Source: Muribaculaceae bacterium Isolate-037 (Harlan) (GTDB lineage: Bacteria; Bacteroidota; Bacteroidia; Bacteroidales; Muribaculaceae). Taken from it: a stretch of DNA of 64,000 nt. Shown piece after piece: positions 1 through 7,664 of the stretch. Where the stretch lies: positions 1 through 64,000 of the forward strand of contig RIAZ01000010.1 of the NCBI GenBank assembly GCA_003762615.1. Reading direction: 5' to 3'. Under the pieces are notes generated by a model that was given only the letters and a program-made list of their open reading frames with translations, was not told where the DNA came from and ran no database searches. Both the position numbers and the translations under genes were made by a program. Positions within the stretch are counted from its first letter, which is position 1, and every line of letters starts with the position of its first letter.

Positions 1-95
<95 letters not shown>

Positions 96-99
96 TTAT

Positions 100-137
100 G
101 GAAGCCGACTGAGCGATCAGCCGGCTTCCTTTTTTTG
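100..137 (+). terminator. rRNA operon terminator
   Basis: GGAAGCCG at 100-107 pairs with CGGCTTCC at 122-129, and seven further T residues follow. It is a classical intrinsic terminator directly behind the 5S rRNA. Confidence 0.88.
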
Positions 138-178
138 TTGTGGTTGTCGTTGTTATCCCCGGAGGGGATAGCAGCTAC

Positions 179-220
179 TTGGACTTCTTGGACCTCTTGG
201 ACCTCTTTGACTTCTTTGTC
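179..220. repeat. 9-bp tandem repeat and adjoining hairpin
   Basis: About 4.6 copies of a 9-bp unit resembling TTGGACCTC lie in the spacer between the rRNA terminator and the AraC gene. A separate hairpin follows at 241-281 (17-bp arms, one G-T pair, 7-base loop) with no clear T tract. The repeat translates as a WTS repeat in one frame, but nothing else suggests a gene. This 300-base spacer otherwise holds nothing recognisable. Confidence 0.7.
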
Positions 221-304
221 AATACTGTCATTGATGTCAAATCGGCAATTTGATAATTTGTCAGATTATCAGATTGCCGATTTGTCAGATTGTATTGCTG
301 ATGA

Positions 305-1234
305 TTATGTGAATTTGCGGCGGTAGATGGTAGGGGAGAAGCCTGTGTGGTGCTTGAAGTATTTCCCGAAGAAGGATTGGTTGGGAAAGTTGAGTGCTAC
401 GGAGATCTCTTGGATTGTCATGTCGGTTGTCTTTAGTAGGACTTTCGCTTCCATTATGACGTAGTTCTCTATCCAGTCACCGGCGGTACGTCCGGAGAGT
501 TCTTTCACTACGGATGAGAGATGCTTGGGAGTGATGAAGAGTTTGTGAGCATAGTATGCCACCTGACGTTGTGTGCGGAAATCCTCGCTCACCGACAGGA
601 TAAATTTTGCCATTATCTCCTCTTTACGTGATTTCGGGGATTCAACCTTTCCGGAATTTTTCTTATAGTTGATGTCCATCATTTCATAGAGAGCTGCTTG
701 TAGCATGCAATGCACCTTCTGTTTGAGAAATGGTGTCTTCTTTTCCCGTAGTTTCAATCTTATGAACTTTAGGAATGTCTTTATGCCTTCGGCTTCCTCT
801 TCAGTGAGGTCGGTGACCGGTTCGGTACGGTGATGCATGAGGAGAGGAAGTATGTCGGTAAGTTTCGGAAGTACATCCTGCACAAGATGTTTCGAACAGG
901 CCATTATTGAACTTTGAAAATCTTCTGAATATTCGGATAGGTATATGTAATTCTTAGGTTGGATTACGATAAGGGAATTTTTCTTTAATTCGTATTCACG
1001 TATGTCGATTCCAATCTTGCCTACCCCTTCCGTACAGATAGCTATGACGAGAGCATCAAGACGGAGGGGATATATGTCGGACATGTGGAAAGAGACACCA
1101 TGATCAAAGACTATTATGTCTTCGTTCAGGTTGTCTGCATTGACATTGCGTACAATCTGGTGGATTGTCACGAGATCTGAATTGGATGATGTATTCTGAG
1201 TATGCATAATTCGGGTCTGGGATTTGTCCGACAA
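305..1234 (-). CDS. AraC-family transcriptional regulator
   Basis: A 309-residue DNA-binding regulator of the AraC/XylS class. The C-terminal ~100 residues form the double helix-turn-helix: the first helix region holds VAYYAHKLFITPKHLSSVVK, and the second reads IQEISVALNFPNQSFFGKYF followed by HHTGFSPTIYRR, the usual AraC signature. The N-terminal ~190 residues have the cupin-like beta pattern common in Bacteroidales AraC proteins, and the ligand cannot be guessed. It is transcribed away from the rRNA operon. The next gene on the same strand, a glycosyltransferase, ends 24 bases before its start, so the two may share a transcript. Confidence 0.9.
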   Translation of the reverse strand: MSDKSQTRIMHTQNTSSNSDLVTIHQIVRNVNADNLNEDIIVFDHGVSFHMSDIYPLRLDALVIAICTEGVGKIGIDIREYELKKNSLIVIQPKNYIYLSEYSEDFQSSIMACSKHLVQDVLPKLTDILPLLMHHRTEPVTDLTEEEAEGIKTFLKFIRLKLREKKTPFLKQKVHCMLQAALYEMMDINYKKNSGKVESPKSRKEEIMAKFILSVSEDFRTQRQVAYYAHKLFITPKHLSSVVKELSGRTAGDWIENYVIMEAKVLLKTTDMTIQEISVALNFPNQSFFGKYFKHHTGFSPTIYRRKFT

Positions 1235-1258
1235 TTTAGGATATTGGTATCGGGATCA

Positions 1259-2017
1259 CTATTTCTGTCGTGATGAGAATTTGCGTGCAGCGGCTCTTCC
1301 TATGAAGGATATATGGTTGATTATGGTAGATGTCAGTCCGTAGTGGTCCTTCATGATATGAAATCGTTCAAGCAGGGATTTCATCTTGTTCTTGTCGGTC
1401 ATGCCGTCGCTTAGATAGTCGATAGCCACGGTATGCAGATTGACACAGTTGCCGGGTTTTGATTTGCGGATGCATCGTATTGTCCAGTCATAGTCTGCTG
1501 AAAACCTGTATGATGTGTCGTAGAAGGGAGCGATATCCTTCTTGACCATGAACGCCTGATGGCATACCAGCATGCCGTCGGCAAAGGATTGGAATGACAG
1601 CACGTCAGGCACTGACAGGTGGCGTGGGGCAATGAAATTGCGTTGACTGTCTACAATCACGGTATCAGCATATATTATGTCGGGATTCTTCATAGCCTCA
1701 GCGGCATATTTTCCGAGAATGTCGTCGGAATGGAAAGAGTCGCCGGCATTAAGAAACAGTACGTATTTCCCCTTCGCCAGCCTCAACCCCTTGTTCATGG
1801 CATCATAAAGCCCCTTATCAGGCTCGCTGAGGATACGTAGGGAAGGGATTCCGAGTTTACGGGCTATTTGCAGGGTGTTGTCGCTCGATGCGCCATCGAT
1901 TATTATGTGTTCGAAGTCGCTGCATTTCTGTTCTGCCACAGATTTCATTGTCGCAGGCAGATGGGCTGCCGCGTTAAACGTGATTGTAATTATGGAGATA
2001 AGAGGTTGCTGTAGCAT
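1259..2017 (-). CDS. Family 2 glycosyltransferase (WcaE-like)
   Basis: A 252-residue GT-A glycosyltransferase that probably adds a sugar to a lipid-linked glycan at the cytoplasmic face of the membrane. The N-terminus has the GT2 nucleotide-sugar fold (PLISIITITFNAAAHL, then FEHIIIDGASSDNT). It continues with SEPDKGLYDAMNKG and FLNAGDSF, the pattern of the WcaE-like group of colanic-acid-type transferases, where NAGD stands in for the DxD metal site. There is no membrane segment. It stands alone rather than in a visible capsule cluster, so donor and acceptor are unknown. A TAATTTTG element on the minus strand at 2054-2047 may be its -7 box. Confidence 0.85.
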   Translation of the reverse strand: MLQQPLISIITITFNAAAHLPATMKSVAEQKCSDFEHIIIDGASSDNTLQIARKLGIPSLRILSEPDKGLYDAMNKGLRLAKGKYVLFLNAGDSFHSDDILGKYAAEAMKNPDIIYADTVIVDSQRNFIAPRHLSVPDVLSFQSFADGMLVCHQAFMVKKDIAPFYDTSYRFSADYDWTIRCIRKSKPGNCVNLHTVAIDYLSDGMTDKNKMKSLLERFHIMKDHYGLTSTIINHISFIGRAAARKFSSRQK

Positions 2018-2159
2018 GATGAATAATCTGACGTTTTAGGTCAATGCAAAATTAATGAAAAATAGCGAAAAAAGAGGTATTAAACCATATTTTTTATGGA
2101 TCCTCGGGCATTTCTTTATTTAGAATCAATTCAAATTACGCCGAATAGATGAGATTTAG

Positions 2160-2190
2160 TTGTAATATTCGTTAGGAAATTCTAATTTTG
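2160..2190 (+). promoter_or_regulatory. Bacteroidetes-type promoter of the ferredoxin gene
   Basis: TTG at 2160-2162 and TAATTTTG at 2183-2190 are separated by 20 bases. This is the -33/-7 arrangement recognised by the primary sigma factor of Bacteroidetes. The start codon lies 45 bases downstream. Confidence 0.7.
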
Positions 2191-2234
2191 CATCAAAATA
2201 ACTCAATAATAATAACTAAAAATAAACATTAACT

Positions 2235-2402
2235 ATGGCTTACGTAATTGGCGATAACTGCATCGCATGTGGCACTTGTATGTCGGTATGTCCGGTAGAC
2301 GCAATTTCTGAGGGTGATATCTACAAAATCGATCCTGATACTTGCATCAGCTGCGGCAGCTGCGCACAGGTTTGCCCCAACGATGCTATCACTGAGGGTT
2401 GA
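2235..2402 (+). CDS. Small 2[4Fe-4S] ferredoxin
   Basis: A 55-residue soluble electron carrier. Two CxxCxxCxxxCP motifs are intact: CIACGTCMSVCP at residues 9-20 and CISCGSCAQVCP at 37-48. Each binds one [4Fe-4S] cluster, and each is followed by a DAI turn, as in clostridial-type ferredoxins. Start and length fit the family exactly. It is a single gene with its own promoter and its own terminator, which fits an abundantly expressed redox carrier of anaerobic metabolism (for example for pyruvate:ferredoxin oxidoreductase; the partner is inferred). Confidence 0.95.
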   Translation: MAYVIGDNCIACGTCMSVCPVDAISEGDIYKIDPDTCISCGSCAQVCPNDAITEG

Positions 2403-2425
2403 TAATCTCAGTATGCAAAGGAATG

Positions 2426-2457
2426 AAGGCTGTCTTAGATTACTAAGATGGCCTTTT
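2426..2457 (+). terminator. Terminator of the ferredoxin gene
   Basis: AAGGC-TG-TCTTAG pairs with CTAAGA-TG-GCCTT around an ATTA loop, and a short T run follows. It sits 23 bases behind the ferredoxin stop codon. Confidence 0.75.
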
Positions 2458-2629
2458 ATCGTATTCTTCAGACGATTCCGGGCGTGGGGATGCTGACCGA
2501 CGGATAATGCACTATTGTATATAAGGCCGTTTTTTATTAATTTTGTAAAAAATCATCCGTGTACCCAACTTTTTACGTTCGGATTCGGTTAATGGATATA
2601 AAGAATTGATAAATCTCTTACTATATAAA

Positions 2630-3076
2630 ATGGACAGAATTAAGGTTAAGATCATAAATAAGAGTCATCATCCGTTGCCATCCTACGGCACTTTCGAAGC
2701 TGCTGGAATGGACGTGAGAGCATATCTCCCGGAGGGTGCTGTGACGCTGAAACCACGTCAGAGAGCATTGATACCTACGGGGCTATACATACAGCTCCCG
2801 CAAGGATATGAGTGCCAGATACGTCCGCGCTCCGGACTTGCGCTCAATTACGGGCTGTCAATAGCAAATTCTCCGGGCACTGTCGATGCCGACTACAGGG
2901 GGGAGATTGGGATAATTCTGATCAACCTCGGTGAAGAGGATTATGTGGTCAACGACGGAGAGAGAATCTGTCAGATGGTAATAAAGCAGTATTCCCACGT
3001 GGAATGGGAGGAAGTGAGCGAACTCGACCGCACGAAGCGTGAGAATGGCGCGTTTGGTCATACGGGCGTAAATTAA
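2630..3076 (+). CDS. dut: dUTP diphosphatase (dUTPase)
   Basis: A 148-residue cytosolic trimeric dUTPase that hydrolyses dUTP to dUMP and pyrophosphate, keeping uracil out of DNA. The five family motifs are visible: AGMDVRA, the RPRSGLA phosphate-binding motif, GTVDADYRGEIG with the catalytic aspartate, GERICQMV, and the C-terminal arginine-glycine lid RENGAFGHTG. I chose the ATG at 2630. A TTG 24 bases upstream would add eight residues that do not resemble family members. It heads a run with the TPR, DUF4292 and EnvC-like genes, an order familiar from Bacteroides genomes. Confidence 0.96.
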   Translation: MDRIKVKIINKSHHPLPSYGTFEAAGMDVRAYLPEGAVTLKPRQRALIPTGLYIQLPQGYECQIRPRSGLALNYGLSIANSPGTVDADYRGEIGIILINLGEEDYVVNDGERICQMVIKQYSHVEWEEVSELDRTKRENGAFGHTGVN

Positions 3077-3153
3077 AACCCTGTTTCGGATAGAAACAAG
3101 TCAGATTCGTAACAAGTCAGATAGAAATAAGGTCCCTCTTTAAATATTCTCCA

Positions 3154-4953
3154 TTGAAAAAGTATCAACTGATCATATTGCTCGTGTGTGCAGTCTCGGC
3201 TGCATTTATCTCCGTGTATGCTGCCGATGGCGGTGAGATTCGCCGGAAAGCCCGTTATTATTATCTTGAGGGGGCACGTTGCCAGGCGGAGAACAACCAT
3301 CTGGCGGCTTTCGAATATTTCAAGAAAGCATTCATGACCGACCCCTCATACGAAGAAGCGGCATCTGCCTACGGCATGAATCGCCTTATGGTGAAGACCG
3401 ACACCCTACAAAGCAACCCCGAACTGAAGCGTTCGCTCGATTATATGCGCAGATTTGTCGACGCATATCCTGCCGACCGTAATGAGGCTAACTCGTATGC
3501 CTACGTGGCTGCGCGCCTTGATTCCATTGAGGAGACGATAAGGGTGTATCAACGTCTTGACTCGCTATATCCGGGGAAGGAGATGACGCTGCTGCAGCTT
3601 GCCGATGCATATATGCACGCCCACCGCGAGGCTGATGCCATAAAGGCATTGTGCAGATATGAGACAGCGCAGGGGAAATCTCCCCAGGTATCGTTGAAGA
3701 AGATGAGTTTTATGTTGGCTGCCGGCGACACCGCCGCTGCCATAGATGAGGCGACTGCCCTTATCGACTATAACCGTCGCGAACCGTCGTTCAGGATACT
3801 GAAGGGGAATCTATACGAGGTGATCGGGAACAACGACTCCACGCTCGCATACTATAAGCAGGCGGAGGAACTGAATCCCGACAATGGGGCGGCAAAGATG
3901 GCGCTTGCCAATTTCTACAAGAATATAGGCGACAGCGTGGCTTTCGACAACAAGATGTATGAGGCACTTCTCTCGGAAGACTTCATACAGGAGGAGAAGA
4001 TCGCGATACTTGAGGAATATCTTCAGTCGCTTCTCAACGATAAGAGCGACACCGGACGCGGGGATCATCTTTTCAGTGTGCTGATGGAGCAATATCCTCA
4101 TGAACCCGCAGTGCTCGACCTGGCGGCGCGATATAGCGGTGCGAAGGGAGACTATAAGGATGCCGAGGAGCAGATAGGATATGCAATCGACCTTGACCCC
4201 GCCAACGTGGCTTACTGGGGGCAACTGATGCGCTACCAGCTTGCCGACGAGCGTGGCGCGGATGCGATGACCTCATATCGCAACGCTGCAAAGCATATCG
4301 ATATACCCGACGGGATGAGGCTGATGTATGCCGCTGCCGCCGTTGATGAGAAGAAGTATGATGAGGCTGAGAATACTTATGCCGAGATGATACATCAGGT
4401 TAACCCAGAGCTTCCGCTGACAGATTCCGTCACCGACACGCGATTCAGAAATTCATTGAACTTCGATGACCTGACCAGGCTAAGTTCTATCTACACTATG
4501 TTGGGCGACACCTACTACAGTGCCGGGGATCTTGACAAGGCTTTCAGGGCATACGACAACTCTCTATTCTTCTATGCATCGAATCCGGTCTCACTCAACA
4601 ACTATGCATATTTCCTCACGGAGAACGGCGGGGATCTTGACAAGGCTTTGGAAATGAGTACCAAGGCAATCGAGGGTGAGCCGGAGAATGATACTTATCT
4701 CGACACGTATGCATGGATCCTTTTCAAGAAGGGAGACTATAAGGAGGCTCTTGAATATCAGAAGAAGGCTATGGAGATTGCCGAGAAAAATGGTGATGTC
4801 GCAGCCGAATATTATCATCATATCGGCGATATACTCTTCATGAACCATCAGCCGGATGAGGCGGTGAAGAATTGGAAGCGTGCGCTGGAACTGGAGCCGG
4901 ATAATGGGTTGCTGAAGAAGAAGGTGGCTCACAAGGCTTTCTTCTATGAATGA
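3154..4953 (+). CDS. Exported tetratricopeptide repeat protein
   Basis: A 599-residue TPR solenoid that is probably periplasmic. The first ~23 residues are a signal peptide (KKYQLIILLVCAVSAAFISV). The rest is a series of 34-residue helical repeats; clear copies include ALEMSTKAIEGEPENDTYLD and DEAVKNWKRALELEPDN near the end. It starts with TTG at 3154; there is no nearby ATG. TPR arrays act as scaffolds for protein complexes. Its constant position between dut and the DUF4292/EnvC pair suggests a cell-envelope role, but no specific partner can be named. The spacer before it carries a short AACAAGTCAGAT duplication. Confidence 0.85.
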   Translation: MKKYQLIILLVCAVSAAFISVYAADGGEIRRKARYYYLEGARCQAENNHLAAFEYFKKAFMTDPSYEEAASAYGMNRLMVKTDTLQSNPELKRSLDYMRRFVDAYPADRNEANSYAYVAARLDSIEETIRVYQRLDSLYPGKEMTLLQLADAYMHAHREADAIKALCRYETAQGKSPQVSLKKMSFMLAAGDTAAAIDEATALIDYNRREPSFRILKGNLYEVIGNNDSTLAYYKQAEELNPDNGAAKMALANFYKNIGDSVAFDNKMYEALLSEDFIQEEKIAILEEYLQSLLNDKSDTGRGDHLFSVLMEQYPHEPAVLDLAARYSGAKGDYKDAEEQIGYAIDLDPANVAYWGQLMRYQLADERGADAMTSYRNAAKHIDIPDGMRLMYAAAAVDEKKYDEAENTYAEMIHQVNPELPLTDSVTDTRFRNSLNFDDLTRLSSIYTMLGDTYYSAGDLDKAFRAYDNSLFFYASNPVSLNNYAYFLTENGGDLDKALEMSTKAIEGEPENDTYLDTYAWILFKKGDYKEALEYQKKAMEIAEKNGDVAAEYYHHIGDILFMNHQPDEAVKNWKRALELEPDNGLLKKKVAHKAFFYE

Positions 4954-5000
4954 TATGACGGTTGTCGCCGCCGTCTCCCAATGGATACGGCATCGGAAAA

Positions 5001-5801
5001 ATGAATAGACAGATGAAACAGACAATAAGATATGCCGTATGTGTCATTATGCTGTTGTCAGGGTTACTGATGACGGCGGCACAGGAGGCTCTCGACTCTT
5101 CAAGACGAAGCGAGGTGGTGGATTCCATTGTGGCGCAATGGAACGAATGGGAAACGGTATCTATCAACGGAAAACTGAGGATGCCGGGGCTGCCTCTTAG
5201 TCCAAGTGTGAAGATTTATATGGAGCGCGACAGTGCGGTGTTGATTTCATTGAGAGCTCCGCTGATGGGTGAGGTGGGGCGTGCCGAGATTTATGCCGAC
5301 TCGCTGCTCGTGGTCAACAAGATGAAGAAGACATACGTGGCGGAACCCCTTACCGGCTTCATGGCAAATTATCCCATCTCGCTTTCCGATGTGCAGAATC
5401 TTCTGCTCGGACGTCCGGTGGTGGTAGGTGAAGGTCTACTGTCTTCCGGATCGCCCGAATCCATTGAACTGTTTTATGAGAATGACGGACAGTTGTCGAT
5501 GATACCCGCATTGGAGAATGAGCTTGAGGGATTCAACTACGGATATTTGATTGACCGGTGGATGCGTGCTGCCGCACTGATTGTGGTGCCTGTGGAAAAG
5601 GAGGATACCTATGTGAGTGTGGAGTATGAATATCCCGGCAAAGGCTACGACATAAATGTGATGTATTATTCCCCCGATAAGAAGAGAGGAGGCACACTGG
5701 AACTCGATGATCCTGTATGGGATGGAAGCGGGATATCTCCTATAAGGCTCAAAGGAGGGTATACCCGGATGAAATTTGATGATTTCATAAAATCATTCTA
5801 A
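5001..5801 (+). CDS. DUF4292 envelope protein
   Basis: A 266-residue exported protein of the DUF4292 family, whose molecular function is not established. An N-terminal hydrophobic stretch (residues ~6-24, YAVCVIMLLSGLLMTAAQ) serves as signal or anchor. The rest is beta-rich, as in LolA/LolB-like lipoprotein carriers, which these proteins resemble in outline. Unlike many relatives I see no proper lipobox cysteine at the end of the hydrophobic stretch. The ATG at 5001 is preferred over a TTG at 4962, which would place 13 polar residues before the signal. It lies between the TPR and EnvC-like genes on the same strand, probably cotranscribed. Confidence 0.8.
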   Translation: MNRQMKQTIRYAVCVIMLLSGLLMTAAQEALDSSRRSEVVDSIVAQWNEWETVSINGKLRMPGLPLSPSVKIYMERDSAVLISLRAPLMGEVGRAEIYADSLLVVNKMKKTYVAEPLTGFMANYPISLSDVQNLLLGRPVVVGEGLLSSGSPESIELFYENDGQLSMIPALENELEGFNYGYLIDRWMRAAALIVVPVEKEDTYVSVEYEYPGKGYDINVMYYSPDKKRGGTLELDDPVWDGSGISPIRLKGGYTRMKFDDFIKSF

Positions 5802-5835
5802 GTAAGTCAGAAGTCAGAGTAAGTCAGAAGTCAGA
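5802..5835. repeat. Perfect 17-bp tandem duplication
   Basis: GTAAGTCAGAAGTCAGA occurs twice in direct succession immediately behind the DUF4292 stop codon and just before the EnvC-like start. The unit itself contains two copies of AAGTCAG. It looks like replication slippage in the spacer of an operon. Confidence 0.9.
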
Positions 5836-5844
5836 GTTAAAGTT

Positions 5845-7623
5845 ATGAAGCGTGTTCCCCGTAATGCAGTTGTGTCGTGGATGGCACTCATGTCGTTAGT
5901 CCCATCGGATTATCTGCCGCTTATGCAGGCAGCCAATCCGCAGCAGCAGACCACCGCCAAAAGTCGGCGTGCCAAGTCTTCAGGGAATAAGGCAACCCAG
6001 CAGGCATCTAAGAAAGCAGCTCCGCAGACGGCGAAGAAGAAAAGTGCCAAAGCTACCGGGAAACGGAAGACAGAGACATCTTCCGACGTGAAGAGACAGC
6101 AGGAGGCTACAAACCGAGAGATTCGTCAGACAGAACAGCAGATAAAGGAGAACGACCGCTCGATAAAGAAGGGGCTAAGTGAACTCGGTAAACTTCAGGA
6201 CGACATATCCGTATCAAAGAAGCGTATTTCCGAGACAACCGGTAAGATAACGTCTTTGTCAGGGAAAATCAGTAGCCTTGAATCCGGAATATCCGGGAAT
6301 GAGGCGGAATTGCAGAAGCTTCGTGATGAATATCTCAAAGCCGTGAAGAAGATGAGGTCTGCGAGAAAGAACCGGTCGGCTCTTGCTTTTGTATTTGCAT
6401 CTGATAATTTCAACCAGGCGTTGCGCCGCATGCGTTATCTGAGGCAGTTTTCCGAATGGCGCGACAGGCAGACTGCCGCCGTGGAGGAGAAGACCGCACA
6501 GCTGAAGACGCAGCGCGACCAGCTCTCATTAGTGAAGAAGGAGCAGGACCGGATGCTGATTCAGCAGAAATCAGAGCAGGCGGTCTTGCAGAACCAATAT
6601 GGTAAGCAGGATGCCTTGGTGGCTCAGTTGAAGGCAAACGGTCAGGCCCTACAGGCGCATCTGAGCAAGAAACAGGCAGAGGCAAACGTATTGCGCAACA
6701 GAATCGCGGCATTGATTGCCGAGGAGCAGAGAAAGGCAGAGGAGGAGCGTAAACGCAAGGAGGCTGAGGCGCGACGTGCTGCCGAGGAGAAGGCTCGTAG
6801 GGAGGCTGAGGCACGACGTGCGGAGGAGGAGAGACGTGCACGTGAGGAACAGGCGCGTATCGAAAGGGAGCGTATTGCCGCTGCTGAGGCTGCAAGATTA
6901 GCGGAGGAGAAGGCGCGTGAGGCTGAACTTCTCGCCAAGAAGGAGGCAAAGGAGAAAGACAGGAAATCGAAGGCTGAGGCGGAGCGATTGAAGAAGGAGC
7001 GGGAGAAAGCGGCACAACAGGCTCGTAAGGAGGCTGAACTCCGAAAGAAGGAACTGGCGAAGAAAGAGGCGGAGGAGAGAGAGGCTGCCAAGAAGAGGGA
7101 GCGTGCTGCGGCTGATAAGGCGCGAGAGGATGCCAAGTTTGCAGAGGCACGCGGACGTGCCGCACGTTCTGAGAAGAAAGAGGCGGCAACTCCGGCTAAG
7201 GCACAGAATGGCAACTTCGCCGCAATGAAGGGAAGTCTCCCTAAACCGGTGGCGGGTTCATTCAGGGTAACGTTGCGCTTCGGACGCCAGTCTTTGCCTA
7301 ATCTTCCGCACGTGGAATATGACAATCCCGGTATAGATGCCGAGGTAGGAAGAGGGAGTGCCGCCCAGGCAGTATATGGGGGCACGGTATCCGGTGTGTA
7401 TATGGTGCCCGGCTTTAACACTGTGGTCATAGTGAGTCATGGCAACTATTATACCGTGTATGGCAACTTGTCGTCGGCAGCTGTGAAGGCGGGGGAGGAT
7501 GTGAAAGCCGGTCAGCGTCTTGGTGTGATTGCCCCGGATGAGGATGATGACAAGCACAGTGTGCTCCATTTTGAGGTATGGCGCAACCGTGAGAAGCTGA
7601 ATCCGCTTGAATGGATCAGATAG
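5845..7623 (+). CDS. EnvC-like murein hydrolase activator (degenerate M23/LytM)
   Basis: A 592-residue exported protein with N-terminal signal/basic linker (1-75), long coiled coils (~80-280), an extremely Ala/Glu/Lys/Arg-rich helix (~290-445) and a C-terminal LytM domain (~465-592). Active M23 peptidases bind zinc with HxxxD and HxH. Here the first site reads NPGID (Asn for His), and the HxH site reads SVLHFE, losing its first histidine. This matches EnvC/NlpD-type proteins, which do not cut peptidoglycan but activate cell-wall amidases during division. The activator role is inferred from the missing ligands. The helix is built from near-repeats of (K/R)AEEEARR type, so its length may vary between strains. 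Confidence 0.85.
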   Translation: MKRVPRNAVVSWMALMSLVPSDYLPLMQAANPQQQTTAKSRRAKSSGNKATQQASKKAAPQTAKKKSAKATGKRKTETSSDVKRQQEATNREIRQTEQQIKENDRSIKKGLSELGKLQDDISVSKKRISETTGKITSLSGKISSLESGISGNEAELQKLRDEYLKAVKKMRSARKNRSALAFVFASDNFNQALRRMRYLRQFSEWRDRQTAAVEEKTAQLKTQRDQLSLVKKEQDRMLIQQKSEQAVLQNQYGKQDALVAQLKANGQALQAHLSKKQAEANVLRNRIAALIAEEQRKAEEERKRKEAEARRAAEEKARREAEARRAEEERRAREEQARIERERIAAAEAARLAEEKAREAELLAKKEAKEKDRKSKAEAERLKKEREKAAQQARKEAELRKKELAKKEAEEREAAKKRERAAADKAREDAKFAEARGRAARSEKKEAATPAKAQNGNFAAMKGSLPKPVAGSFRVTLRFGRQSLPNLPHVEYDNPGIDAEVGRGSAAQAVYGGTVSGVYMVPGFNTVVIVSHGNYYTVYGNLSSAAVKAGEDVKAGQRLGVIAPDEDDDKHSVLHFEVWRNREKLNPLEWIR

Positions 7624-7664
7624 ACTCACTCGCCAATCAGATAGACACACACCAATCAGATTAG
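7615..7664. repeat. ~20-bp repeat containing two convergent stop codons
   Basis: Two and a half copies of a ~20-bp unit beginning ATCAGATAGAC. The first copy contains the stop codon of the EnvC-like gene. The last contains the stop codon of the convergent flippase gene at 7656-7658. No separate terminator hairpin is visible between the two genes. Confidence 0.85.

Noticed and set aside
135..326. Open frame with a WTSWTSWTS peptide
   Set aside because: It is the translation of the 9-bp spacer repeat, runs over the AraC gene's end on the other strand, and has no ribosome site or family.
6410..7430. Long antisense frames (259 and 262 residues) opposite the EnvC-like gene
   Set aside because: They mirror the low-complexity Ala/Glu/Lys/Arg helix, which removes stop codons from other frames; composition is Ser/Ala/Pro-biased with no family match.
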